Of a stretch of DNA of 21,668 nt, positions 15,167-21,668 are shown piece by piece. The stretch's first letter is position 1, and each line of letters starts with the position of its first letter. Position numbers and translations under genes: made by a program. The DNA is taken from NCBI GenBank assembly GCA_011526395.1, contig WTHW01000174.1, forward strand, positions 1-21,668. Direction: 5' to 3'. The notes beneath the pieces were generated by a model, which saw only the letters and a list, made by a program, of their open reading frames with translations, was not told the DNA's origin and did not search any database. This DNA comes from Alphaproteobacteria bacterium (GTDB lineage Bacteria > Pseudomonadota > Alphaproteobacteria > Puniceispirillales > Puniceispirillaceae).

Positions 15167-16266
15167 TCTGACCAAAAGCGTGATATCATGATAGGCAGGC
15201 TGAAAAATACAAGCATAACACGCGCTGTATGATGAAACGCAATAAAGGCAACATCAAACCCAAAGACAAGCCCTAGCAATGTCACTTCATACAAGCCACC
15301 TGGCACAAATGCCATCCAAATTGGTAAAAAGGCAAAATCAAATATCTGAGATACCGCGATAGCAACAAGTAAGAACAAGCTCAGCGTGAAAAAACAATTC
15401 CACAGCGCATCTTTCAAGTATCCCTTCAACTCGGAGAAGGCGACTTGTGCTAAACGCGCCCCTACACCGCCGCCAATGACTAGCTGGGCAAGAATGACAA
15501 ATTCGTTCACACGCGGTAATTGCACCCACCCGACATAATGGGCAAAGGCAGACGCCATCATAGGTCCTAGCAGATGTGACATCGGCAAACGCAAGAACAA
15601 GCCCAAAAAATACCCGCCAATAGCAAGTAAGCCAAATGTGATTAGGTCGGAAGATGGCAAGTCCCATAAACTTGGCATGGATTGCAGTAGGATATTTGAA
15701 TTATCAACTGCCTCTTGCCCCTTTACTATTGCCAATATAAAGGGGGTTGAGGCAAAGACCACAACCACACGAACGAGATGGAAAAGCGCGACAACATAAT
15801 CTTTATCAGTAACCTCTCGCGCCATAATAATCGCTTCGGCTTGGCCACCTGGCACACAACATAAGAAGGACAGTTTGCGCTCATATCCGCGGTGATAAGC
15901 AAGGAAATAAAAGCTTACAAAAGACACAATGAATGTGGTGCCAACCATAAGTGACACGGTTGGCCACCATTGTGTCAGCTTATCCAAAAAACCATCTCCG
16001 AAGGACGCACCAATCAGCACACCCAAACCCAAAACAACAGGGATATGAAACCATCTTGAAACACCAACATGCTTTCGTAAGGGAGGCATAAGACCAGCGG
16101 CAAACCAAACACCGAACAAACTACCCATCATAAATGGCGCTGGCAGACCAAGGCGCAGAAAAACAGAGCCAACAGCTAAGGCGATAGCAAAAGTAAGCGC
16201 CATTTTTCGAACGTCATACCATGTTTCAATTAGCGATTTTCTGGATAACAGATTGGGATTAATCAA
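15163..16266 (-). CDS. AbrB-family integral membrane protein, candidate tricarboxylate carrier
   Basis: This hydrophobic protein of 367 residues has about ten membrane segments and two similar halves, as in the AbrB family (PF05145), often mislabelled ammonia monooxygenase. Landmarks are LGLPAPFMMGSLFGVW, FCCVPGGQAEAIIMAREV and, in the second half, FVPGGLYEVTLLGLVFGFDVAFIAFHH (landmark only). The repeated VPGG motif, once per half, fits the internal duplication. The called start is a TTG at 16266, which overlaps the end of the regulator gene and has GGGAA about eight bases upstream; an ATG at 16203 is a shorter alternative that begins right at the first membrane segment. Co-transcription with the FCD regulator and divergence from tcuAB suggest that it moves the TcuAB substrate or product, but no carrier activity is established for the family. 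Confidence 0.85.
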   Translation of the reverse strand: MINPNLLSRKSLIETWYDVRKMALTFAIALAVGSVFLRLGLPAPFMMGSLFGVWFAAGLMPPLRKHVGVSRWFHIPVVLGLGVLIGASFGDGFLDKLTQWWPTVSLMVGTTFIVSFVSFYFLAYHRGYERKLSFLCCVPGGQAEAIIMAREVTDKDYVVALFHLVRVVVVFASTPFILAIVKGQEAVDNSNILLQSMPSLWDLPSSDLITFGLLAIGGYFLGLFLRLPMSHLLGPMMASAFAHYVGWVQLPRVNEFVILAQLVIGGGVGARLAQVAFSELKGYLKDALWNCFFTLSLFLLVAIAVSQIFDFAFLPIWMAFVPGGLYEVTLLGLVFGFDVAFIAFHHTARVMLVFFSLPIMISRFWSD

Positions 16267-16963
16267 GCTCTTGTTCCCTTGTTTCCGTCATAATTTTCAG
16301 CCGTGCCTCAAGCGCTTTTTCAAGATGAAATCGCATCATCTGCTCTGCCTGCACGCCATCACCTGAGATAATGGCGCGCTCAATATCAAAGTGCTCTTGA
16401 CTGATAAGTGAACGCCTTTCTGGCATGCTGTAGACTGTATTACCAAGCAAAATCGTTAGTCGCGACAATTTATGGAGCGCTTCTGTTAAAAAGGGGTTAT
16501 TAGCGCTATGCAAAATGGCTTGGTGGAAACGCCGATTCTGAGCTGCAAGTGTCTGCGCATCGGCACCATTATCAATCATCATTGCCTCTTCATGACAAAG
16601 ATTGCTGATGATGGCTTTCTCAGATGTGTTGGCCGTATCAGCAGCTAGGCGCGCTGCCATTCCCTCAAGTGTGCCACGCAATTCATATAAGTTTGATACA
16701 TCACGCCAAGCTAGTCTGCGCACGCGCAAGCCATCGCCATCATCATCTAGCACTTGCTCTGCACGAAGTGCGGTTAATGCCTCTCGCAAGGGTGTCCGAG
16801 ATACCTGTAACGCTTTCCCAAGCTCTGTTTCGATTACCCTTGTGCCTGCCACTAGCGCCCCTGCCCCAATAGCGTTCAAAATTATAAGGCGGATCCGCGC
16901 TGCACTTGTTAATTTTTGCGATTGGATATCTTGAATCTCTGGCTCAAATTGCGCCCAATTCAT
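16259..16963 (-). CDS. GntR-family regulator, FCD (FadR) type
   Basis: This 234-residue regulator has a GntR winged helix (about 17-80, with VSRTPLREAL) followed by an all-helical FCD ligand domain. Three His of the usual FCD metal site can be seen in FHQAILHSANNPF, EHFDIERAIISGD and MRFHLEKAL. FCD regulators commonly sense organic acids. The open frame extends to a GTG at 17011, but the ATG at 16963 gives a family-like N-terminus and clears the tcuA start. It overlaps the AbrB gene by eight bases and is divergent from tcuA, with only 42 bases between the two ATGs. The candidate operator at 17013-17020 makes it the likely local repressor of both tcuAB and its own operon. Confidence 0.9.
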   Translation of the reverse strand: MNWAQFEPEIQDIQSQKLTSAARIRLIILNAIGAGALVAGTRVIETELGKALQVSRTPLREALTALRAEQVLDDDGDGLRVRRLAWRDVSNLYELRGTLEGMAARLAADTANTSEKAIISNLCHEEAMMIDNGADAQTLAAQNRRFHQAILHSANNPFLTEALHKLSRLTILLGNTVYSMPERRSLISQEHFDIERAIISGDGVQAEQMMRFHLEKALEARLKIMTETREQELD

Positions 16964-16975
16964 CACGATGCTCAC

Positions 16976-17005
16976 TTGACAGATGTTAGGAAACATTATT
17001 ACTGT
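16976..17005 (+). promoter_or_regulatory. Candidate tcuAB promoter
   Basis: A perfect -35 box TTGACA (16976-16981) is followed after 18 bases by TACTGT (17000-17005). Transcription would start near 17012, at or just past the tcuA start codons, so the message may be leaderless from the ATG at 17012. A TATTAC at 16997-17002 (15-base spacing) is a weaker alternative for the -10 box. Confidence 0.45.
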
Positions 17006-17030
17006 ATGCACATGTATACAAAGAAGTCAA
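17001..17030 (-). promoter_or_regulatory. Candidate promoter of the FCD regulator-AbrB operon
   Basis: On the minus strand TTGACT (17030-17025) and TACAGT (17006-17001) are 18 bases apart, with five and four consensus matches. The -10 box lies on top of that of the opposite tcuA promoter. A start near 16995 would give a leader of about 31 bases to the ATG at 16963. Confidence 0.4.
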
Positions 17031-18424
17031 ATCACAACGACAACAACCATATTTGGGATGTTATCGTTATCGGTGCAGGCAATGCAGGCCTGTGTGCTGC
17101 TATAACTGCTTCAGAGGCTGGTTGCTCTACTCTCGTGATAGAGGCGGCGCCAAAAGATATGCGTGGTGGCAACACCCGACACACGCGTAATTTGCGTGCG
17201 ATGCATGATGAACCAACTGATGTACTAACCGATGCTTACAGCTTCGAAGAATATTACGACGACTTGATGCGCGTCACAAAGGGCGTAACAAATCATGATC
17301 TGGCAAAATTAACACTGGAGAAATCAGTAGAGCTAACAAGCTGGCTTAGCGAGAGAGGGGTCCGGTTTCAACCGGCCTTATCAGGCACATTAAACCTAGG
17401 CAGAACAAATGCATTTTTCCTAGGTGGTGGGCGTGCGTTGCTAAATGCATTATGTCGTCATGCTAAGAGCATAGGCATCTCATTTTTATATGATACTGCC
17501 GTAACAGACCTTGTAATCGAAGATGCATTTTGTGAAGGCGTGATACTTGGTGATGGCAGAATGTTGAGGTGCAAGAAGCTCATTACCACTGCTGGCGGAT
17601 TTGAGGCAAATCTTGACTGGCTCGCTGAAGGTTGGGGAGATAGCGCAAAAAACTTTCTGGTACGAGGCACCCCCTATAACAAAGGAACCATTCTAAAGGC
17701 ACTGCTTGAAAAAGGTGCACAACCTGTTGGTGACTTAGATCAGTGTCACGCTGTTGCGATTGATGCAAGAGCACCAAAATATGATGGTGGCATAGCAAGC
17801 CGCATTGATGGCGTTCCATTTAGCGCTGTTTTGAACAAAGATGCGAAGCGCTTTTATGATGAGGGTGAAGATTTTTGGCCAAAACGATATGCCATCTGGG
17901 GCCGCCTAGTCGCGGGACAACCAGATCAGATAGCCTATGCCATCCTTGATTCTGAGGGCGTGAAGCGCTTTATGCCATCTGTTTTTACACCTATTAAAGA
18001 TGACACAATAGCTGGCTTAGCAGAACAGCTGTCATTGCCTGTTGAGGATACTGTCAAAACCATTGATGAATTCAATAAAGCATGCCCAGCTGGCCCTATT
18101 GATCAGCAAATACTTGATGGCAAAGCCACAGAAGGCTTATCACCTAACAAAACCAATTGGGCGGCGCCAATCCTGAAACCTCCTTTCTTTGGGTTCCCAC
18201 TACGTCCGGGCATCACATTTACCTATATGGGTGTTGAGGTGAATGAAAAAGCACAAATCATCATGTCAGATGGAAAACCTGCGGCAAATTTATATGCCGC
18301 TGGTGAAATCATGGCTGGAAACGTTCTTGGCCAAGGATATCTTGCTGGCATTGGCATGACGATTGGCGGTGTGTTTGGCCTGATAGCAGGCAGACAAGCA
18401 GCGCGCACCCTAACAAATCAATAA
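17006..18424 (+). CDS. tcuA: FAD-dependent tricarballylate dehydrogenase
   Basis: This 472-residue flavoprotein of the succinate-dehydrogenase/fumarate-reductase superfamily matches TcuA, which oxidises tricarballylate to cis-aconitate. The N-terminal FAD fold shows DVIVIGAGNAGLCAAI (G23, G25, G28) and an acidic strand end in VIEAA, followed by GGNTRHTRN; the C-terminal FAD-binding part has ITFTYMGVEVN, LYAAGEIMAGNVLGQGYLAG and a GGVFGLIAGRQAA end. The length is close to the Salmonella protein. The open frame extends upstream to 16916, but the ATG at 17006 (AGGAAA 11 bases upstream) or the ATG at 17012 is the likely start. There is no signal peptide, so it works in the cytoplasm and passes electrons to TcuB. 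Nine bases separate it from tcuB. Confidence 0.92.
   Translation: MHMYTKKSNHNDNNHIWDVIVIGAGNAGLCAAITASEAGCSTLVIEAAPKDMRGGNTRHTRNLRAMHDEPTDVLTDAYSFEEYYDDLMRVTKGVTNHDLAKLTLEKSVELTSWLSERGVRFQPALSGTLNLGRTNAFFLGGGRALLNALCRHAKSIGISFLYDTAVTDLVIEDAFCEGVILGDGRMLRCKKLITTAGGFEANLDWLAEGWGDSAKNFLVRGTPYNKGTILKALLEKGAQPVGDLDQCHAVAIDARAPKYDGGIASRIDGVPFSAVLNKDAKRFYDEGEDFWPKRYAIWGRLVAGQPDQIAYAILDSEGVKRFMPSVFTPIKDDTIAGLAEQLSLPVEDTVKTIDEFNKACPAGPIDQQILDGKATEGLSPNKTNWAAPILKPPFFGFPLRPGITFTYMGVEVNEKAQIIMSDGKPAANLYAAGEIMAGNVLGQGYLAGIGMTIGGVFGLIAGRQAARTLTNQ
17013..17020. promoter_or_regulatory. TGTATACA palindrome, candidate GntR operator
   Basis: TGTATACA is a perfect 8-base palindrome of the GTATAC type found in operators of several FCD GntR repressors. 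It lies in the spacer of the minus-strand promoter and at the predicted start point of the tcuA transcript, where bound repressor would block both. Confidence 0.45.
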
Positions 18425-18433
18425 GAGCCTCTA

Positions 18434-19561
18434 ATGAATAATATTTCACTCACATCTCTCGCTAGCACAGACGCTCATGAAGAAACCAAGCGCATTATGC
18501 AGATTTGCAATGCCTGTCGTTATTGTGAAGGCTTATGTGCAGTCTTCCCTGCCATGGAGCGTCGCCGTGAGTTCGATATAGGTGATACAGCCTATTTAGC
18601 TAATCTTTGTCATCACTGCGGTGCTTGCTATCACGCTTGCCAATATGCCCCACCTCATGAATTTGGTGTGAATGTACCTCAAACACTAGCCGAGAGGCGA
18701 TTAGAAACTTATGGGCAATTTGCATGGCCACCCAAAATGGCAAATATTTTTGAGAAAAATGGCCTGATTATATCCATTTTCATCACAATTTTCCTATCAG
18801 TGGCTGTGGGCGCCATGCTAGCACTGATCTCTCCTAATTTATTTTGGGGCGTTCATCTTGGTGAAGGCGCCTTTTATGTCATCATGCCTCATACTGTGAT
18901 GGCTGGCATACCACTTGCGATCACCAGCTTTACTTTGGTTGCTTTTGTAATGGGTTGGCGTCGCTATTGGAAAAGCACGGGCGCTAAATGGGGTGGCATG
19001 CCAGCCCTTTCAGATGCACTAACAGCCATGGCAAGCTTGCGACATTTGGGCGGCAATCAAAATGGAGCAGGTGATGGTTGTCCAGGCCCAGATGATGCCC
19101 CTTCCATGAGACGTCGTTATTTTCATCACGCTACATTTTATGGGTTTATGATGTGTTTTGCCTCCACCTCAGTAGGCACTTTATATCACTATCTATTGGG
19201 ACGTGAGGCGCCCTATGGATATTTTGAGTTGCCTGTTGTGCTTGGCACCGTCGGCGGCATTATCTTATGCATTGGCACAGCTGGTTTATGGCATGAGAAA
19301 CGACGCATGGATAAAGGCATTAAATCTCTGGCAACACTTGGTATGGATTATGCTTTCATTTGGCTATTATTCTGGGTTAGCGCCACTGGACTCATCTTAC
19401 TAGCCTTGCGCGAAACAAGCTTTATGGGGCTAACATTGGCCATTCATTTGGGTTTGGTCTATGGCTTTTTTCTCATCTTGCCTTATTCAAAGTTTGTGCA
19501 TGCCATTTACAGATTTGCCGCTTTACTGGCGGATGCTGGAGAAAAAAGACTATCAAATTAA
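18434..19561 (+). CDS. tcuB: TcuB, Fe-S membrane protein that reoxidises TcuA
   Basis: This 375-residue protein combines a cytoplasmic ferredoxin-like N-terminus with a membrane part, as in TcuB/CitB. Two 4Fe-4S sites are clear: C25, C28, C31 and C35 in ICNACRYCEGLC, and C59, C62, C65 and C69 in LCHHCGACYHAC. About six membrane segments follow, from residue 108 to the C-terminus, with several His in or near them that could bind haem or quinone. TcuB takes electrons from reduced TcuA into the quinone pool. The start ATG has AAGAG just upstream, at the end of tcuA. No terminator is seen after its stop, so some transcription may continue into the FKBP gene. Confidence 0.92.
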   Translation: MNNISLTSLASTDAHEETKRIMQICNACRYCEGLCAVFPAMERRREFDIGDTAYLANLCHHCGACYHACQYAPPHEFGVNVPQTLAERRLETYGQFAWPPKMANIFEKNGLIISIFITIFLSVAVGAMLALISPNLFWGVHLGEGAFYVIMPHTVMAGIPLAITSFTLVAFVMGWRRYWKSTGAKWGGMPALSDALTAMASLRHLGGNQNGAGDGCPGPDDAPSMRRRYFHHATFYGFMMCFASTSVGTLYHYLLGREAPYGYFELPVVLGTVGGIILCIGTAGLWHEKRRMDKGIKSLATLGMDYAFIWLLFWVSATGLILLALRETSFMGLTLAIHLGLVYGFFLILPYSKFVHAIYRFAALLADAGEKRLSN

Positions 19562-19579
19562 TTGGTGAGGCCGCCATCA

Positions 19580-19609
19580 TTGACAAGCATCTTACTTTGC
19601 CGTCATAAC
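19580..19609 (+). promoter_or_regulatory. Candidate promoter of the FKBP-rhodanese gene
   Basis: A perfect TTGACA (19580-19585) is followed after 18 bases by CATAAC (19604-19609), with four consensus matches. Transcription from near 19616 would cover the GTG start at 19646. Confidence 0.4.
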
Positions 19610-19645
19610 TGCAAGCAGACGTGATTGGGTATAGGTTTTCGCATC

Positions 19646-20416
19646 GTGCGCAAAAAGCTTTTCAAACATCCTAAGGTTATTGCCCTGTCACTAGTGGCAC
19701 TCGTCATATGGGCTTTGAGCATCACGATTGATAAGCCTGAACCTATCATTTTAAAAAAGGCAGATGATAATATGAGCATTATTGCAGAAAAAGGCATGAA
19801 AGTTGCTGTGCATTACCAAGGCAGACTTGATGATGGCACTGTTTTTGACGATAGCCACAAAAGAGGCGAGCCAATTAGCTTCACTCTCGGCAGAGGGCAA
19901 GTCATTAAAGGATGGGACCAAGGCATTGAGGGCATGGCTGTTGGCGAGAAGAAAACGCTGACCATCCCACCTGAATTGGGCTATGGCGCTCAAGGTGCTG
20001 GTGATGTCATTCCACCAAACGCTACTTTAACATTTGATGTTGAACTTGTATCTGCAATGACACCTGCAACGCTGGGTGAATATGATGTGACAGCATTTAA
20101 AGCGGCACAAGCGAAAGGCGCAATCATCATTGACATACGCAATGAGAATGAGTGGGAACAAACAGGCATTATTGACGGCGCAGAAGCCATCACAGCCTTT
20201 GTTCCATCAGGCGGTGTGCATCCTGATTTCATCAATAAATTTAAGGCCCTAGCGCCTAATCTGGACGCTGAGCTTGTGATATATTGCCATACTGGCGGCA
20301 GGTCTAGCGTTTTGGGCAATGCACTCATTGAACAGCTTGGCTATACAAATGTGTCTCACTTATCAGGTGGTATCACAGCTTGGTCGCAAGCAGGTGAGCC
20401 AACCAGCGTGAAATAA
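19646..20416 (+). CDS. Membrane-anchored FKBP prolyl isomerase fused to a rhodanese domain
   Basis: This protein of about 256 residues has three parts. A basic start (RKKLFKHPK) and one hydrophobic segment (about 11-28) form a signal anchor, with the rest probably periplasmic. An FKBP domain follows (about 48-140) with its catalytic-pocket residues present: HYQG, VFDD, ISFTLG, VIKGWDQG, ELGYG and LTFDVELV. The last part is a rhodanese domain (about 148-252) with DIRNENEWEQTG and the active loop CHTGGRS, with C214. Start choice is uncertain: GTG at 19646 is taken (ATAGGT nine bases upstream); a TTG at 19625 would add seven residues, and an ATG at 19772 would remove the anchor and leave a cytoplasmic protein. 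It may help fold periplasmic proteins and handle a persulfide or thiol, but the combined role is not known. A clear terminator follows. Confidence 0.88.
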   Translation: MRKKLFKHPKVIALSLVALVIWALSITIDKPEPIILKKADDNMSIIAEKGMKVAVHYQGRLDDGTVFDDSHKRGEPISFTLGRGQVIKGWDQGIEGMAVGEKKTLTIPPELGYGAQGAGDVIPPNATLTFDVELVSAMTPATLGEYDVTAFKAAQAKGAIIIDIRNENEWEQTGIIDGAEAITAFVPSGGVHPDFINKFKALAPNLDAELVIYCHTGGRSSVLGNALIEQLGYTNVSHLSGGITAWSQAGEPTSVK

Positions 20417-20443
20417 ATCAGACTGAAATTATTGTTATATGAG

Positions 20444-20474
20444 ATAGGCGCGTTTCAGCGCCTATTTTATTTTT
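20444..20474 (+). terminator. Intrinsic terminator
   Basis: A perfect 8-base stem, ATAGGCGC (20444-20451) with GCGCCTAT (20458-20465), encloses a 6-base loop and is followed by a T-rich run (20466-20474). It ends the FKBP-rhodanese transcript, 28 bases after its stop codon. It is the only clear intrinsic terminator in the window. Confidence 0.9.
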
Positions 20475-20484
20475 AGGGTCTAAT

Positions 20485-20514
20485 TTGCAGAATTGTAGAA
20501 TATTTAGCTATAAT
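20485..20514 (+). promoter_or_regulatory. Candidate ppc promoter
   Basis: TTGCAG (20485-20490) and a perfect TATAAT (20509-20514) are spaced by 18 bases, directly after the terminator. The start would be near 20521, leaving a leader of about 80 bases before the ppc ATG at 20600. Confidence 0.5.
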
Positions 20515-20599
20515 TTGATAAGTCACAGCATAAAGCTTCCTAGTAAATTACCGGTACAAGTTCATTAAAGGGTGAGATAGGCAATCAAGGGATTACATC

Positions 20600-21668
20600 A
20601 TGACATTATCAGATAAGCTGATTAAACAACTTCATAATCTTCGCCAACAAGGTATGAAGATGGCTGAAATAAACCCTATTGCCGCTTTAGCTGACGAGAT
20701 ATCAGATGGATTGTCAAAAGGCGAAATTTCTGCATCAGACTTGCATCTTATGCTTGATGATATGTCTAGCACTTTATGGCAGGCTATGTCTGAGCGCCTT
20801 GTTACCCAAACTAGTGCGAATAATCAGCAGAGCATTGAAAATATCAGTGAACTGTTAGCGGGGCGTGATTGCACGAAAATGATTTACCGCGCCGTTTTTA
20901 CAGCGCACCCCGTTTTTGCCCTCACAAACCAATCATCTCAAAACCTTTGTGCTGATGCTGAGCATTATTCTGATAAGCAGAAACATAACCCCATACCAAA
21001 TAATGCTTTTGACATTCGAGAAACTGTCACCTTAGCAGATGAACATGAAGAGGCTATGTCGGCAATTTGCCGGGCAAGAGATGCTATCACAAAAGTTAAT
21101 GACCAAATTATTAGCTATAATCAAAAGATAGATAGTAACATGTGGCGTATGCATCTTCCTAATATGATGGGCGTTGCTACTTGGGTAGGTTATGATCTTG
21201 ACGGCCGGACTGATATTACATGGTCACAGTCTATTGCCCTTCGCTTAATTGAAAAAAGACAGGCATTACAACGCTATCATGATGCGCTATCGCTGATCAC
21301 ATTTGAAGAACGAGAAAATATTTGTCAGCGTCTTGTTAGCGAAATGGCAAATTGCGAAGTGACTTATGAGAAATTCAAAGCCCTAGACAATAGCAACAAT
21401 GAAATCGCAGAGGCTGCCAACCTTTTGACAGACCGTGATGTGAAAATGATTTCTCCCTTCGCCTTGTCGGAAGAAATACACGCAATTGCAAAATCACATT
21501 CTGATGACAAAATCACCCGCGCATTAATGCTGGTGGCCTCTGACATCAAAGCACATGGTTTTGGCATGGGCGAGATTCATCTTCGCATCAATGCTGTTCA
21601 ACTTCGCAATGCCATGAGGTCCGTTGACGGCAGACTAACCTCCTCATCGGATAGCTCTATTTCAAATA
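20600..21668 (+). CDS. ppc: Phosphoenolpyruvate carboxylase, 5' part (runs off the window)
   Basis: The frame from ATG 20600 stays open for 356 codons to the right edge; a full enzyme of this type would need several hundred more. It resembles the divergent alphaproteobacterial PEP carboxylases, which make oxaloacetate from PEP and bicarbonate. The catalytic His motif appears as FTAHPVF (H103), where TAHPT is usual, so the Thr is Val. GYDLDGRTDITW (about 198-209) and HGFGMGEIHLRINAVQLRNA further on match conserved parts of the subgroup. The ATG has AAGGG about eight bases upstream. A strong terminator and a separate candidate promoter isolate it from the upstream genes, so it is not part of the catabolic operons although its anaplerotic role fits them. 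Confidence 0.85.
   Translation, partial: MTLSDKLIKQLHNLRQQGMKMAEINPIAALADEISDGLSKGEISASDLHLMLDDMSSTLWQAMSERLVTQTSANNQQSIENISELLAGRDCTKMIYRAVFTAHPVFALTNQSSQNLCADAEHYSDKQKHNPIPNNAFDIRETVTLADEHEEAMSAICRARDAITKVNDQIISYNQKIDSNMWRMHLPNMMGVATWVGYDLDGRTDITWSQSIALRLIEKRQALQRYHDALSLITFEERENICQRLVSEMANCEVTYEKFKALDNSNNEIAEAANLLTDRDVKMISPFALSEEIHAIAKSHSDDKITRALMLVASDIKAHGFGMGEIHLRINAVQLRNAMRSVDGRLTSSSDSSISN

Noticed and set aside
16602..16934. 110-codon plus-strand frame inside the FCD regulator gene
   Set aside because: It is a shadow of the regulator with Ser/Ala/Pro-rich low-complexity composition and no start signal.
16916..17005. Upstream extension of tcuA to 16916
   Set aside because: It would overlap the regulator's coding start and adds residues foreign to TcuA; the ATG at 17006 fits the family and has AGGAAA upstream.

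Overview
The window looks like a piece of an alphaproteobacterial chromosome, probably from a marine, moderately streamlined lineage of the SAR116 kind. The lineage is inference: it rests on the divergent alphaproteobacterial-type PEP carboxylase at the right edge, SlyX, a DUF2241-type ACT protein, TcuAB and DUF1989 proteins, an AT-leaning composition judged by eye, and very tight gene packing. No tRNA, rRNA, CRISPR array, insertion sequence, phage gene or integration site was seen, and no gene-free stretch exceeds about 300 bases.

Layout. (a) 148-1384, minus strand: an ACT-domain gene broken by a single-base frameshift, a 27-codon small ORF with a strong Shine-Dalgarno, and two overlapping paralogous Lin0512-family genes of unknown function. 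(b) 1528-5311: a SulP/STAS anion transporter, slyX on the opposite strand, and an ABC-F ATPase. (c) 5308-8797: the three 5-oxoprolinase subunits, with pxpA divergent from pxpBC, followed by a DUF1989 (urea-carboxylase-associated) protein. (d) 8912-12111: a PLP aminotransferase whose motif order recalls the capreomycidine-synthase (VioD) group, then a YdhF-like aldo/keto reductase and an SsuD-like flavin monooxygenase in one minus-strand operon. (e) 12208-15166: a HutC/UTRA-type GntR regulator, a Gfo/Idh/MocA dehydrogenase and a PrpF/GalD-type isomerase in one plus-strand operon. (f) 15163-19561: an FCD-type GntR regulator and an AbrB-family membrane protein on the minus strand, divergent from tcuA-tcuB (tricarballylate dehydrogenase and its Fe-S membrane partner). 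(g) 19646-20416: a membrane-anchored FKBP prolyl isomerase fused to a rhodanese domain, followed by a clear intrinsic terminator. (h) 20600 to the right edge: the 5' part of ppc.

How the genes may work together. Blocks c to f look like a catabolic island for small nitrogenous and carboxylic compounds. PxpABC opens a lactam, and DUF1989 and the aminotransferase point to a ureido/guanidino or cyclic amino-acid substrate. The PrpF-like isomerase, TcuAB and the AbrB carrier point to tricarballylate or trans-aconitate entering the TCA cycle. PEP carboxylase at the edge is anaplerotic, but its proximity may mean nothing. The tcuA/gntR intergenic region carries two interleaved, symmetric candidate promoters and a TGTATACA palindrome, suggesting one repressor controlling both directions.

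All five convergent gene pairs overlap or nearly touch. Three of them share the same 4-base stop-stop overlap. Function calls rest on motifs and remembered family features, not on database searches.
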